From positions 63,676,605 to 63,740,604 of the forward strand of contig CM077643.1 of the NCBI GenBank assembly GCA_039707465.1: 64,000 nt of DNA, written 5' to 3'. Below, one piece after another: positions 22,067 to 34,153 of the stretch. The notes under the pieces were generated by a model. It had not been told where the DNA came from. It did no database searches and saw only the letters and a list, made by a program, of their open reading frames with translations. Position 1 is the first letter of the stretch, and each line of letters starts with the position of its first letter. The position numbers and the translations under genes are program-made. The stretch is from Rhabdophis nuchalis. Its lineage: Eukaryota > Chordata > Lepidosauria > Squamata > Natricidae.

Positions 22067-22256
22067 GCAGCACAGTGGCCTAGTGGTGGCTGTTAGTTCA
22101 ATCCTAGGTAGAGGCAGATGTTTCTCTCCGAGCGCAAAGAAAAAATATCTATTGTGAGCTCCACATAGGCATCAGGAAGGGCATCCAACCAGTAAATGCT
22201 CAGGTCCATTCAGTTGTCCTGACTCCATCCTGATGCAAGGTGTTGCAGAGTCGTGT

Positions 22257-22258
<2 letters not shown>
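22067..22258 (+). mobile_element. tRNA-derived SINE
   Basis: The head GCAGCACAGTGGCCTAGTGG followed by GTTCAATCC provides pol III A-box- and B-box-like segments. A body with 'gagctccacataggcatc' and 'gggcatccaaccagtaaatg' follows. The 3' side runs into the (AC)n microsatellite, which has probably replaced or grown from its tail. Confidence 0.7.

Positions 22259-22306
<48 letters not shown>
22259..22306. repeat. (AC)n microsatellite
   Basis: About 24 uninterrupted AC dinucleotides follow immediately after the SINE 3' end. The run is then degraded to CACCTACACCTACC. Confidence 0.95.
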
Positions 22307-22309
<3 letters not shown>

Positions 22310-23520
22310 CACCTACCTATCCATCCCAGGGCCTTGGGAAAGATTCAATTGGAAGACAAAAATGCCAAATCCAGCCTAAATATTAGGCTGACCATACGAC
22401 CAAGAGGATTATTTGTTCAAAGTTGTACGGTCAGTACAGTACAGTACAGTAAATAGTAGCAGTCCAATAGTAGAACTATTCCATATATACATACACATAA
22501 ACACACACAGAGATAACAGAAAAACAATTAGTACAAAATAAAGATGAATAATATATAATAAAAAAATAAAAGTAGTATTATAAAACCCCTAATACAACAT
22601 TTTTGTCTGTTGGGTCTACAATTCTCAGAGAACCTTTTCAGCATGGTCTTGGACAGCCCTAATATAGTAGATATTTTTAACTTCTGTGATTAAATATATA
22701 ATTAATTTACTTAATGAATTAATCTAGCTATAATCTTACATATTTATTTTATGGGTAAATTTACTCAACTAATTTTAGTAACATTGCTTACAATGTTAAT
22801 AATTAGAATTAGTTTTTAATTTCTTTAGAAAGAATTAAAGAACAGGTATGCTGGCAGTGGTGTTCTGTCCATTCACAAATCAAAGGATGAATGACTGAGA
22901 TAGCAGTGCTTTTGAAATGAAGGGAAAGCAGTACAAAGCGTTTATTTAAAACTTTTAAAGTCTTCTAAGATGAGCTTAATAAGAACAGACTGCCACATCA
23001 GATTCCTGTCTATTTCATTACTAGAAGTCAACAGAACAATCTACATCAATTTTCATATGTTTTCATTTTAAGAAATAATGAAAAATTATTTTTTTGCATA
23101 CATTTTCCAATGTATGTATTTATTAACTGAAAATATGTGTACTATTATGTATTTTTAATGCTAAACTAGATTGAAAAATGCCATCTCAAATACACTCTGT
23201 CCTCTAGTGTAAGAATGAGGAACATTGATCCTCATGATGTTACTGCACTACAACGCAGTATTTCTTACATAAGTGATCACTATGCTGGCTGGGGCTGATG
23301 AAAATTGTAATTCAGTAATCCTTGGAGAAATAGGTTTCCCTTGTCTCCTCTACTGCAATTCTGGTTTTCCCAGAACCCAGGTTCTTTGGATGTAATGAAA
23401 TCGTGCTCTAGAAAATTTGTGAGTTCCTGAAATTTTATATTTCATTTAAAATTTAAACTGCAGATAATAGATGATCTGTGAAGAAGATAAGTGAATGAAT
23501 CCCTTGAAGTCAACTTAGGA
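22307..23520. other. intron, nothing recognised
   Basis: This is AT-rich intron with a short (GTACA)n run at about 22430-22450. No exon or nameable transposon is visible. Confidence 0.5.
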
Positions 23521-23722
23521 CAGCAGTCCCAAGCCTTTTTGGCACCAGGGATCGGTTTCATGGAAGCCAATATTTCCTTGGACCAGGGCGTGGGTAGGAG
23601 GGGCAATGGTTTCAGTTTCGCTTGCTCACCTGCTGCAACCAGTTCCTAACAGGCCACGGACTGGTACTGATACATGGCCGGGGGGGGGGGGGGGGGGGGA
23701 CAACTCTTGGCTGAGGGTACTG
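23521..23722. mobile_element. hAT-like MITE carrying a 20-bp G run
   Basis: It begins CAGCAGTCCCAAGCC and continues 'tttttggcaccagggatcgg', a start shared by a widespread group of hAT-like elements. It ends in a decayed inverted end, GGCTGAGGGTACTG. A run of 20 G at 23680-23699 interrupts the right half. No convincing target duplication is left. Confidence 0.6.
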
Positions 23723-25122
23723 TCTCCTGGTCCTAAGTGATTTTACTTAGTTACTTTGTTAAATCTCTGGAACATATTCGGAGTTTAATGGATTGAATTG
23801 TTTAGTTGTTGACAGTGTATCATTTTGTCTGTTGTCTTTCTTTCCTTATCTTTTTAAACTATTTTCTGAGACTGTTAATATGTAATATGGATACAATGTG
23901 TAAATATGAGCTTTTCTTGACTTTTTACACAATTTTTAAAATAAAAGCTGCTCTCTCTTTAATTTTGTATTTTATGACATATGCTCTTTTTTTACTTGCT
24001 AATCACTGGCTTTCTGAAACAGTCTTTAAAAAAGTTTCACACTATCTTCCCTATGTCTCTTTCTTAAATATATTGGAAACACAATGAGTATTATCAGCTA
24101 GCTCCTATTACTATATACTTCCCCAACTATCAACTTGCTTGTATTTTTTCCAAGCAATTTGTTGTTATCGAAGTCAGAATAAATGTTTGTAGAAAATATG
24201 TATGTTACATAGTTGTTGCTTTGCAAGGGAATTTGTGATAAGTTGAGCATGGAAGTCCATGGATGTACATTAAAATATATTTTCCTCCTCAAATGTATAA
24301 TTGGTGTTTTGCAAATATATGCAAACATTTTCTGTTGCTTAAAATAAGTAACAGATAATTGGGGCGGGTGGACTTTAAAAATGTTTGTATTTTATGAAAG
24401 CGAAGTATGTTGAAATCTATGCCACAGTAAAATACTTCTGATTATGTTGAAGATTATATTCTTTGGAATGTGGCTACTGTAGAAACAAGCTGTCACAAGA
24501 ATTCTTTTCCACCTGCCAAAACACAATCTTAAAAATTGTACTGCATGATTAAAGAGCTAAAGCCTCTAACTGCAGGGTATTACTGGGTCCTTTTATATCA
24601 TAATCTCTGGTTCAATTCAACATTTTTTCCTGCCATTTCAAAAGCACATGCACACACACACCACACATCCCTCTGCCAAGTAATGATTAAACGCATCCAC
24701 CAAAAGGTAATTAACTTGTAACAGCTGTATGCAAAGTTAGCATTAGATGTTTTAAGTCTCGACATTGCTAATTTTTGTGGTATGATAGCTGCTTATGGTA
24801 GGTTGTTGTCATTGAGTAATTCATGCACATAATACCTAAACTAATCTAAGGCAACAGAAGGCTCTTCAGTCAAGTTATCCAGCCTTACAGAATTGGAAAC
24901 GACAAATCACTGCTCAAAGGCAGAAAAAGAAATAAGAAAATATGATTGGTTGAAATCATGGGTAGATTCCTTTTTGGTAATTGTGGGCCATATGTAATGT
25001 CCTCAGGAGACAGACAGACTGGGAAAAAGTAGCAACGAAAAGTAGGTGAGTAAGTATGGGAGTCTCAGGAGGGGGTTGCTGTGTAAGCTTCAAGTTCTCA
25101 ACAAAATTCTCAAGCATTTGGT
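23723..25122. other. intron, nothing recognised
   Basis: This is AT-rich intronic sequence. The 93-codon frame at 23806-24087 is dominated by F, L, Y and I, as expected from AT-rich DNA, and has no recognisable domain. Confidence 0.5.
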
Positions 25123-25386
25123 AAAACGGGTCCCCAACTCCTGGGCTGTGGCCTACTACTGGGCCTTGGCCCATTCAAAATCATGTCACAGACGCAGCAG
25201 CAGGTGAGCGCACACATGTGCGCTGCTCCACTTGTGAAAACAGTGGGTGAATGCGCACCCAGTTCTATTTATGTGAGTGGCATGTGCGTATGCCCGCCAC
25301 TCACGCAAATGGACCTGTGCACACATAACCATTCCCTCTCTCCCCCCTGCTGGTCCGCAAAGCCAGAAAGGTTGGGGAATGCTGCT
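25123..25386. mobile_element. probable hAT-like MITE
   Basis: Inverted ends are visible: GGGTCCCCAAC at the left and GTTGGGGAATGCTG at the right. They surround a GC-rich interior with its own inverted segments (for example 'gagtggcatgtgcg...cgccactcacgc'). The overlapping 118- and 114-codon frames on opposite strands reflect the GC-rich repeat. I found no target duplication. Confidence 0.55.
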
Positions 25387-26924
25387 CTGGAAACGCTCTG
25401 GAACTACATGACTGATCATTTTAAGGGGTCCACACAAAGGCCTAGGGTGTCTATGATCCAGTGTCGGATAAGGAAATGGTTTGACTTTGTGACAAAGAAC
25501 AAATGTCAATGTCTGCAGATCCTGTCTCATCTGCTCTGAAATAAAGATCTGGCCCGGTCACCTGTGTTGACGCTATAATTATTTGTGACAAACGCCAACA
25601 TTAATATACCATGAATTTTATCTGTGACCTTTTACATTCAAATGTTTCTGAGCTATACTCTTTGTCCATTTGTAAAATATACCTTTAGAATTAACTTGGC
25701 TATTCAAATGCCAGCATCAGTAGTACTTGACCTACTCTGTCCTCTTGCTTTGATAACCATTTTTTAAAAAAATCTATTGTAAATGTGCGTTAATTACAAG
25801 TTTGTGTATGTTTGCTATATTATCCTAGTTCCTACATCTTACTACTTTTCCTTTTCCACCTTGTGTGTCATTAACAAAGGCTTCTTATTTGAATGATAAA
25901 TTTAAGAATGATAAAGTTAAATCTATTAACAAGGAATTCTTTAATTCAGTCTTTTCATATTGGCTAAGAATTATTGAAATCTTACTATTCAGCGTTTATG
26001 AAAATGCTGGTCTGGCTGTCTAGAGTTCAGCCTGATTAGATCTAGAATTAACTCTTAACCTCAGTTTATGATATGGCACTATTCTTTCATTCTTTATCAC
26101 ATAATTTCTCCAGTCATTATCTTCTCCTAAGAAAATTACACTTTTATTATATACCTTAAATGGGAGCACAACTATTTTGTGGTTCTCTCTCATAGTGTTG
26201 AAATAATTCAGTAATGTTTGTATTTCCTATTCTTCCACACTGATTTGGTTAGGAGTCTATGTTTCAGAAGACTGTTATAATGCTAAACATAGGATGATAA
26301 ATTTATGTTTACACATTACCTTCAAAGATACTTAATGGTGGAAATAACACTTTTAGAAATTTTGTAAATATCTATACAATTGTTCCTTACAATGCAATAG
26401 CTGCTCTTAGTTGCTTATTTTGTAGTTAATGCCAGCTAGCTTGCTTCTATGTATTGTACAGCTAAATGCCAGAAGATCATAGGATTTGCATTCAGTTGTA
26501 TCCTATTCTTCTGTTGATGAGTTGTTTCTTTGAGCAGGTTATGAATTGAGTACAATCTTAGATAATCCTACCATTGGCTTGAGCTGTGATTAGATGGCAT
26601 TCTGATGTTAGGATGAAAAGAAAAAAATAGGCTGAATGGAATTATCAGAATGCTGCATTTTACCTGTAACTGTTTCATTGACATTTTAAAAGTTTTTGAA
26701 AATCTCTGAGAAAGAATTACTGCTTTGTCATGCAGAGGGATAATATAGAAAACAATGGCTGCCTCTGCAATTAATACCTTACTCTGCTTTGTATATATCC
26801 CTTATTTATACATACTCTCTTAAATCATTTAAATGTACTGTAATACCACCATTTTTTTTTAAAGCATTACTTTTTTTAAAAAAAAACTCCCTAAATCTCC
26901 ATGCTCCCTTGATCAAAATTCAGA
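25387..26924. other. intron, nothing recognised
   Basis: The first 200 bp (to about 25590) are richer in GC than the rest and unidentified. The remainder is AT-rich intron with no exon or named repeat. Confidence 0.5.
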
Positions 26925-27157
26925 TGTTTGGCAACTGACTCCTATTTATGTCATCACTTTTTGTAATCTTCTGACAAGCAAAATCAATAGGAAAACTTGA
27001 TTCATTTAACAACTGTATTACTAACTTAATAACTGCAGCTGCTCCATTAACAACTGTGGCAAGAAAAGTCATAAAATGGGACAAAACTCACTTAACAAAT
27101 GTCTCACTTAGCAGCAGAAATTTTGGGTTCAATTGTAGTTGCAAGTCGAAGATTTGC
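26925..27157. mobile_element. MITE of the 'TAGTCCTCGACTTA' family, right part
   Basis: It shares the family's internal blocks: 'ttggcaactgactcctattt', 'ttgtaatcttctgacaagca', 'acaactgtggcaagaaaagt', 'cacttaacaaatgtctcactt', and the terminus 'caattgtagttgcaagtcga'. The left part is missing. Sister copies are at 37538-37885 and 55985-56856. Confidence 0.75.
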
Positions 27158-27831
27158 AATCTGTATTTGAGGTTGATGACTCTTACTTCCCCACCAGGTT
27201 TTTCAGTTCATGTCATGCTAAAGATACCATCAAATATCATACCTCTTGATGATTACACAAATACTTTTATATATTTTATCTCAGCAACAGCAGTTTGCAT
27301 TTGCCTTCCTCTGAAACATTTCTTCATCTTCCCGCTGTATCCTATAATCCTTGCGTTTCCTGGTGTTCTAAGTATACAAGTAATAACTGGGTCTGACCCT
27401 TCTTAGCTATTTTGAGATCAGGCAAATTCAGAGAAGTGCTGCCACCTGCTGCGACTGACCGAGATTTTTTTTTTAAACTACTTTTATTCCTTGTTAGCAA
27501 GTTCTGATTGCCTATAAATAAGCTATAAATGCAGTTGTTTTCTGGGCCAAGACTCCTGTTCGAACCTTAAATACTAGCGACTACAGTCCAAAAAGTAGAT
27601 GTTACTACAGGAAAAAATTGATTTCACTTATTTTAACTTAATTATGATGTACAATAATTAATCTCACACATATTCAACATTAATTTCTATCATACTAAAA
27701 GATATGATGTGGGGACAACTTTTGGAAGGGACCTGCAGGCCACATGTCAGTATTCGGGCAGTTGTGTTGAAACTTGGACTTTAAATTTTGCAGCTTTGAT
27801 AAGAATTATTCCCATCAGAATAATAGAACTG
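27158..27831. other. intron, nothing recognised
   Basis: No exon or transposon can be named here. Short T- and A-rich runs lie near 27464 and 27611. Confidence 0.45.
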
Positions 27832-28038
27832 AAAGTATTTTTTTATTTTATTCAATTTATATACCGTCCTATTCTCCGAGGTAGGACTCAGGGCGGGGCA
27901 CAGAAAAGATAAAACCACAACAAATATGTACAATATAAATCCGAATTAAATAATTAAATCTGTGCTAAAATAGTTAAAACAATTAGATATTAAATTTAAA
28001 ATTAAACCAATTAATCTTAAATAAACCAATTAATTTTA
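27832..28038 (-). mobile_element. L2 3' UTR fragment
   Basis: On the minus strand this is only the L2 3' UTR: 'agcacag' near 27970, the GCCCTGAGTCCTACCTCGGA box, and a T-rich (A-rich on the element strand) tail at the left. It abuts the palindrome that starts at 28039. Confidence 0.8.
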
Positions 28039-28223
28039 AGGAAATTTCTCCTTAGTTCTAAGTTGCTTCTCTCCTTGATTAGTTTCCACCCGTTGCTTCT
28101 TGTCCTGCCCCCAGGTGCCTTGGAGAATAGTTTGATTCCCAAGGCACCTGGGGGCAGGACAAGAAGCAACGGGTGGAAACTAATCAAGGAGAGAAGCAAC
28201 TTAGAACTAAGGAGAAATTTCCT
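28039..28223. repeat. perfect inverted repeat, 85-bp arms, in CR1
   Basis: The left arm 28039-28123 and the right arm 28139-28223 are exact reverse complements over all 85 positions by my reading, with a 15-nt spacer. The right arm belongs to the CR1 3' end that continues to 28412. The left arm is an inverted copy of the same CR1 segment. Transcribed, it would fold into a long hairpin. Confidence 0.95.
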
Positions 28224-28412
28224 GACAGTAAGAACAATTAACCTCTGGAACAGCTTGCCTCCAGAAGTTGTGAATGCCCCAACCCTGGAAGTCTTTAAAA
28301 AGATGTTAGATAGCCATTTGTCTGAAATGGTATAAGGTTCCTGCCCACGCAGGGGGTTGGACTAGAAGACCTACAAGGTCCCTTCCAACTCTGCTATTGT
28401 ATTGTATTGTAT
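28139..28412 (+). pseudogene. CR1 3' end (last ORF2 codons and 3' UTR)
   Basis: The frame ends NLWNSLPPEVVNAPTLEVFK and a KMLDSHL-like segment, the usual last residues of CR1 ORF2, followed by a stop at 28333. The 3' UTR has 'cctgcccacgcagggggttg', 'gactagaagacctacaaggt' and a (TATTG)n tail. It is 5'-truncated and preceded by its own inverted copy. Confidence 0.88.
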
Positions 28413-29143
28413 TATAATTATGCCAGGCCGGTGTAAATGGTGTCACGGGAATATTTTGAGAAATATTGTTCCATGTAGAGAAACGTTTTATCCTCGGGTT
28501 ACAGTTTCCAATGCCACATTTTCTAATAAATATTTAGTGTGATTTTGGAAAAACTCACATATAATATAAACCATTTGATGACGATGCACTTTGAAGGTAA
28601 GGGCCAAGTATCCTCTTGACATGTTTATTGTGATCTGTCCATGCTTCAGATCAGAATAAGATACCTATAACATTGGAATACAGGACATTGCTGTATATAG
28701 TTGCATTTTCCTTGAGCTACTATGGCACTAGAGGCATTTTTAGAGAAAGAGTAGGAGAAACAGCTAAAATGCTATTTTGCTTTATGGGCCATTCCTGCCA
28801 CCAATGCTTTCCCACTAAAATGGGTCCCTTCTGTTGATTGCAAATTAAATGCTTTTCTAAGCTCTTGACTAATAGGAGAGAGAGCTGGTAAGTAGGAGGC
28901 ACTTGGAGGGACAGCTATGTCCCAGAGAAAGATCAGGGGACATTGCAGCATGACCTTGAAAATGCACATGGAGAAGAAGTGAGGGAGATGGAATACAGAG
29001 GAGAGATATAATGGGAGTGGGATGTAAAAACAAGCAGGTCAGAGAATACTCCAGAAGGATTATGTGTACTTTTCCTATTTGCCACAAAAAAAGGGAGCAT
29101 GTCATATGTTTGGGGTTGTGTAATGCATGGAAGGAGAGGACCA
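28413..29143. other. intron, nothing recognised
   Basis: This is intronic sequence with several overlapping short minus-strand frames that have no domain. No repeat can be named. Confidence 0.45.
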
Positions 29144-29352
29144 TTTTGGTATCGTGATTAAGGCATCAAGCTGAGAGAGCAGGAGTCCCCAAGTTGTAGT
29201 CCTAACATAGGCAGAAAGCCACTGGATGACTGGGCCAGTCACTCTCAGCCCAAGCAAGGAGGCATTGGCAAACCACTTCCAAAAAACGTTCCTGAGGAAA
29301 ACTGCAGTGCTTCGCCACGTAGTCATCAGGAGTCAACATTGATTTAAAGGCA
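29144..29352 (+). mobile_element. tRNA-derived SINE (Sauria/BovB-tailed type likely)
   Basis: The head TTTTGGTATCGTGATTAAGG with a 'gtagtcctaacataggc' segment resembles A and B boxes. The body has 'gggccagtcactctcagccc'. The 3' part, 'gtcaacattgatttaaaggc', resembles the tail used by BovB-mobilised Sauria SINEs. The SINE name is from memory. Confidence 0.65.
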
Positions 29353-29364
29353 CTCTTCTCACCT

Positions 29365-29386
29365 CCCCCCCCCCCCCCAAAAAAAA
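29365..29386. repeat. C14-A8 homopolymer junction
   Basis: Fourteen C are followed directly by eight A. The same C-then-A arrangement recurs near 42447-42471. Confidence 0.9.
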
Positions 29387-29655
29387 CAGCATGGAAGTCA
29401 GAGGAAAACACTTGAATTTGGACAATCCCATTAATATGGAAGAATGAACGTGATAATACAGAAAGGTTTGGGAGGAAATTACTTCGGTTATCTTTTGATG
29501 AAAAGGGCAGTCTGCTAAGCAGCAAAGTAAGTGTTATGTGTTGAGTAGGGGAAAGCTAAATATAGGCAACAGGAAGGGAGGTGTTCACTTTTTTGGTAAT
29601 TTCAGCAGATGTTAAATTAGTTACTTACAGCAATCACTTTGTGGCTAACTGTCCC

Positions 29656-30060
29656 TCACTGGTAGTCCTCACTTAGCAACTGTTAGAAATTATGATGGCA
29701 ATGAACAGAGGGACTTAATGACTCATGCTTGAAGTTATAGCCATTGAAAAAAAAACCCCATGGTTCTGTGATTGTGAAATGGGCGCTTGGCATTCATGTG
29801 ATTACCATTTTCAATCTTCCTTGCTGGCTTAATGGTGAAGCCAGCAGAGAAGGTCATAAGCCTCTGCCACCTGGTAAAAGGATTCCCTCTGGTTTCTGGG
29901 GACTGGGTAAAAATATCCATCTTCAAATATAAGAAGGATTTTGGCACGAAACATTTATAGAACATGGCATTTGCAGCCAGTCCCCAGAGATAAGAGGACT
30001 CCCTCTGGCTTTGGTGGGCTGGCTGCAAAAGCCCATGCTGCAAATGCTTTGTGCCAAAAT
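29656..30060. mobile_element. degraded MITE-related region with inverted segments
   Basis: The left part has 'ggtagtcctcacttagcaac' and 'catgtgattaccattttcaa', resembling the TAGTCCTCGACTTA family. The right part has an inverted pair, TTTTGGCACGAAACATTT near 29939 and AAATGCTTTGTGCCAAAA near 30034, flanking similar 'ctctggtttctggggactgg' and 'ccagtccccagag' segments. Limits are approximate. Confidence 0.5.
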
Positions 30061-31479
30061 TCGGCTTGGATTTCGGGATGAGGTTTTTTCATAAGAGTTT
30101 TTGATTTAGCCATCCACAAGTGAGTTAGCCTGCAGAAAAGGGCCAGCCAATAAAGATATGCAATGCTATTTGTTTATAGGCATCTGCTTATTGCCTAAGC
30201 CTGACACTTTCCTGGGAACACATCTAGAGAGTGACAGTTGAAGAAAGCTGTTTTGCTTATTTTATTTTTTGGCAATCTGAAGCTCAGTGTTCTCAATCAG
30301 AAGTGTGTGTGAATCGCAGGAGGGGGTGGATTCTATGAGATCTAGTTGTAGTTGTGCTCCTAGTTTCATCCAAAAAGTCATATTTTATCCCTCTACCAAT
30401 GCTGATTCTGATTTTCACTACTTGCAGGCAGTAAGTCACTGTATACCTTTGGAAGATGAACAATGATCTAAATGTGTATGTTTTCCCCATAGAAACACCC
30501 ATATCTAACATACAGATTTGCAGAATAATCCAAGTCCCCCTTTTGATTTCATGAAATGTTTTTGGCCTGACTAACATCTTGAAGAAAGTAAAAAGCAAAC
30601 TGTAAATTGTGGATTTCTGGAATTTGCTTGTCTATCAACAGTTGAAGTTATAGCTCCTGTGCATGGCTGTTTGGGATATACTAAATATCATAGGGCTGAA
30701 ACAGACCTTGGAGCCCTTGGGTTCCCCCTTCCTTCATTCCTTCCTTCCTTCCTTCCTTCCTTCCTTCCTTCCTTCCTTCCTTCCTTCCTTCCTTCCTCCT
30801 CCCTCCCCCCCTCCCTCAGATTCTGAGACCAGAATTTAACACAAAACATAATTTATTCATCTTTCTCAATTGTAAATCTCTTAATTACCGTATTTCAAAA
30901 TTTATGGGGCTAGATCTTTACTGACTCAACTGTCCCAGAAAGGTCATGCCTGTTTCCAAAACAAGAAGAGTTGTTTTTAGTTTTGCTACTTATTCCTGAT
31001 TTATTTACTAACTCCAAAAGTTTCCATATGCACAGTTTTTGTAGATGGACTGACTAGATAATGTCAAGGCAGTTGTTTTCTCTATATTTATGGCCTTTCT
31101 TTTTTACACTTTGTTCCATTTACTTCCTCCCCCTAAATTATCCTGTAATTATTTATAACACAGAATCCAAAAATATTCTTATCCCAGGTTTTTCAGTAAA
31201 TGTTCATAGGGTTCTGAAATAATACATAGGTTAAAAAATGCAAATTGATACAAATTGTGTGTAGATGTGCTACAATGATAGTTGTGCTCATTAAAAACTG
31301 TAAAGAGATTAATTTATTAAATTGCTCTCTTGGTACCATTGTTATTGTTCAATTACATTTATTATTGTGTAATGCCATTTTTCTTATTTAACTTTAACTA
31401 AAGTGGGATACCATAGTCTTTTTTTTAGTTCTTTCTTAAATACTAAAATTTTGAAGACTACCTCCCTCTCCCTTTAATT
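30061..31479. other. intron with a CCTT repeat
   Basis: This is AT-rich intron. Apart from the CCTT array, nothing is recognised. The frame at 30293-30598 has no domain. Confidence 0.5.
30728..30796. repeat. (CCTT)n microsatellite
   Basis: About 17 CCTT units with one early CATT interruption are followed by a CCTCCCTCC-rich tract to about 30818. Confidence 0.95.
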
Positions 31480-31656
31480 TTGCAACTTTTCTGTATTCAG
31501 TTGTATTGCAATGTCTTTTATTTTTGTTATAGAAATGCAACATACAGATTTTTGAAGGATTCAAACTAGGGTTTAATCCTTCAAAAATCTGTATCTTGCA
31601 TTTCTATAACAAAAATAAAAGACATTGCAATACAACTGAATACAGAAAAGTTGCAA
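31480..31656. repeat. long inverted repeat, 82-bp arms
   Basis: The left arm 31480-31561 and right arm 31575-31656 are reverse complements with one mismatch (C versus G in the CAAcATAC segment) and a 13-nt spacer. The arms are AT-rich and do not match any named element here. It lies 47 bp before the hAT element at 31704. Confidence 0.95.
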
Positions 31657-32197
31657 TGGCATTGTGTGATTGGCCACAATTATGGCAAGTTTTGTCCCGT
31701 CCACAGTGGCGTAGCGTGGGTTGTCAGCACCCGGGGCAAGGCAAGTAATTTGCGCCCCCTAACCCGTAGATTTTAGCACTCGAGTCTCTTCCACTAGATT
31801 AGTTAAAGAAACCCTTACCCCCTAAGCACATGTATTGTTTGTTATGAAAATACTGATGTAATTAAAGTAAAATGCATCTAAATACAAGTTTATTTTCACA
31901 CACTTTATTGAGTGCGAACATGCATTACACATTCTCCACATTTTCAGCAGGTCTATGAATACAAATCTACAAATGTAGTAACCTAGCATGGGCCATGCTA
32001 TTATATGTCGTCTCACAACCATCATATCAAGATGATATCAATATCAAGAACAAAAACTAAACATCAAAATGGAACCATACCCTGGAGATGATCCAAGACT
32101 GGGCTAGATGGAGCCAACTTCCTCAATCCTGTACCTCTAATTGTAATTCTTTAATAGAAGTGCAAGATATCAATCTGTATATAATATACAGATTAAT

Positions 32198-32800
32198 TTA
32201 AATTCGCCTGCTTTTAATTAGCTCAAAGTTTTCAACAACAGAATTGAAATCTACATTAAAGTCTCTCTCAATGGACAGTATTGCTAGATTACTCAGTCTT
32301 TCTTGGCTCATTGTAGATCTCTGATATGTTTTAATTAGTTTAAGTTTTGAGAAACTTCTTTCACAACTCGCTGTAGAAACAGTGATAGTAAGAAAGATTC
32401 TTAATGTGACAACAAAGTTAGTTAAACTTTCTTGCAGCTTCCACTTATACACCCAGCGAAGCAAATCTAAAGCTGACCAGTTTGCAACCTGCTCATCAGG
32501 ATTGACCTCCTTATACAAGATAATGTGGTGCCGAAGTCGAGTTATTTTGGTGAGCATAGATGCAGCATTCAATTCCGTGTACTGAGCACACGTGTGCTGA
32601 ATTTGTTTCTTAATAAAATCATCTTTTTTAGTATCCAACAATGTTTGGATTTGCAAAAAAGCAAATAGCTGGTGCAGCGTATTCATCTGCGTAGTACGTT
32701 TTTTAATTTCTGCCTGAAGCTGATCAATTGCTTCCAGTTGTTCTCTGCTTGTTTCCTGTATTAAGGTCAAGCCAGCATCGCAACTGTTCTCACCATCCAT
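32198..32800 (-). pseudogene. hAT transposase, C-terminal 200 residues
   Basis: This 200-codon frame ends in a hAT C-terminal dimerisation domain. Visible are WSALDLLRWVYKWKL, FLTITVSTASCERSFSKLKL (residues about 135-154) and MSQERLSNLAILSIERD (about 163-179). The ASCERSFSxLKxIKT and RLSNLAIL blocks are typical of the hATC domain and of ZMYM-type hAT relatives. A complete hAT transposase is usually 600 or more residues with a BED zinc finger and DDE residues. Those N-terminal parts are absent here. The frame is open but the protein would lack catalysis. It could still dimerise if expressed; that is inference. Confidence 0.88.
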
Positions 32801-34113
32801 CTTCTTGCATCATCCAACTCTTCTCTCTGTAGGTATGCAATAGGTTTTGCATACCTGCAGAGCTTTCTCAGTCTGAAGTTCAGACTTAAAGTTGCAAAGG
32901 TTGGAGACCCCTGCTTTATAGGACAAGATCAGTGAGTGTGCTTGGTGATTTTATTTTAACCAATTACTTTGACCATCTTGAATAAAACAGGTCAATCCAC
33001 ATGCTCCTTTTAAAAACCGATCTATACCTTGCCTGGTGGCTTTCTCCTGATGGCATGGGCCAGTTTCTTCTGGTACCTTTCCAAAAAGACTAAAGAGGAT
33101 TTTGTGTCAAGGTGAATGTTCACATTTCTAGTTTTAATCCAAGGGAATTGTTTGTACAAGATTGTAAAGTGAATTTCTCAACTTCGGCTGATTCCTGCTC
33201 CAACTCTGTACTGTGACCCCCCCCCCCCCGTTGTTATCTCAAATTACATCTCTCCCTTCCAATAGGAACACGTGCCTCTCAGGATAGAGATCACTTTCAC
33301 TACTCACAAATAAGCTTCATAGATACAGTTTATATATTGTATCTGGACAGTATAGATTCCATCTGGACATCTTCAAGCTATGTTGGAGTAGATTTCCATT
33401 ATCCTCAACTACAAGGACCAATGGTGATAGGTGTTCTAGCTTAGAACATCTGGGGGGGCATTAGGTTGGGGAAAACACTGGTACTTTTTAAAAGTAGATT
33501 CATTGATATCCACCAAGGTTTAAACATCCTTTCCTTGCACCACTTCCCCAAGAGCAAATCTCACAGAACTAAAGTTGGAGAAAACCCCTGAAGAAGCAAG
33601 CTGCAGTTTAATGCCCACTTGCCAGAGAAGGTCCCATCTGATCTCGCTGGGATTTTGGAGTAAGTATGTCGGGAACACGGAGAATACGCCTAGGCAAATA
33701 AATCAGAGGACCACCGACGGATCCGTCTTAGCGCAAAGAAATAGATGGCAGGTCCACCGACGGATCTTCAGTGCACAGCAACAGTATCCCCAGATCCTTG
33801 AAACAAGCACTGACAGGGGCGGGAGGGAGATGAGGTTCATGCCCTGCATGTGAACTTTTCAGCGCATCTGGAGAACTGCTGTTGGGAAGAAAATATAGAA
33901 CGGGGGCTCCAACCTTTCCTCAAGCTAACTTGGCATTAAACCCTGTTCAACTCCGTGGTGGGATTTTTCGATCTCTCGGCGGACTTTGGTCTGGATCCAG
34001 AGTGGGGTTTGCATTTCTTTGGTCCCTCTCCTGAGCCCAGCGGGGGTTGCTGCGGAGAAACTTCCTTCTGCCTCCCCCTCCCCAATTTATCTCTTCTTTC
34101 CTCTCTTTCTTCT

Positions 34114-34153
<40 letters not shown>

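Noticed and set aside
32382..32585. 67-codon + strand frame within the hAT transposase
   Set aside because: It is the antisense shadow of the recognised transposase frame.
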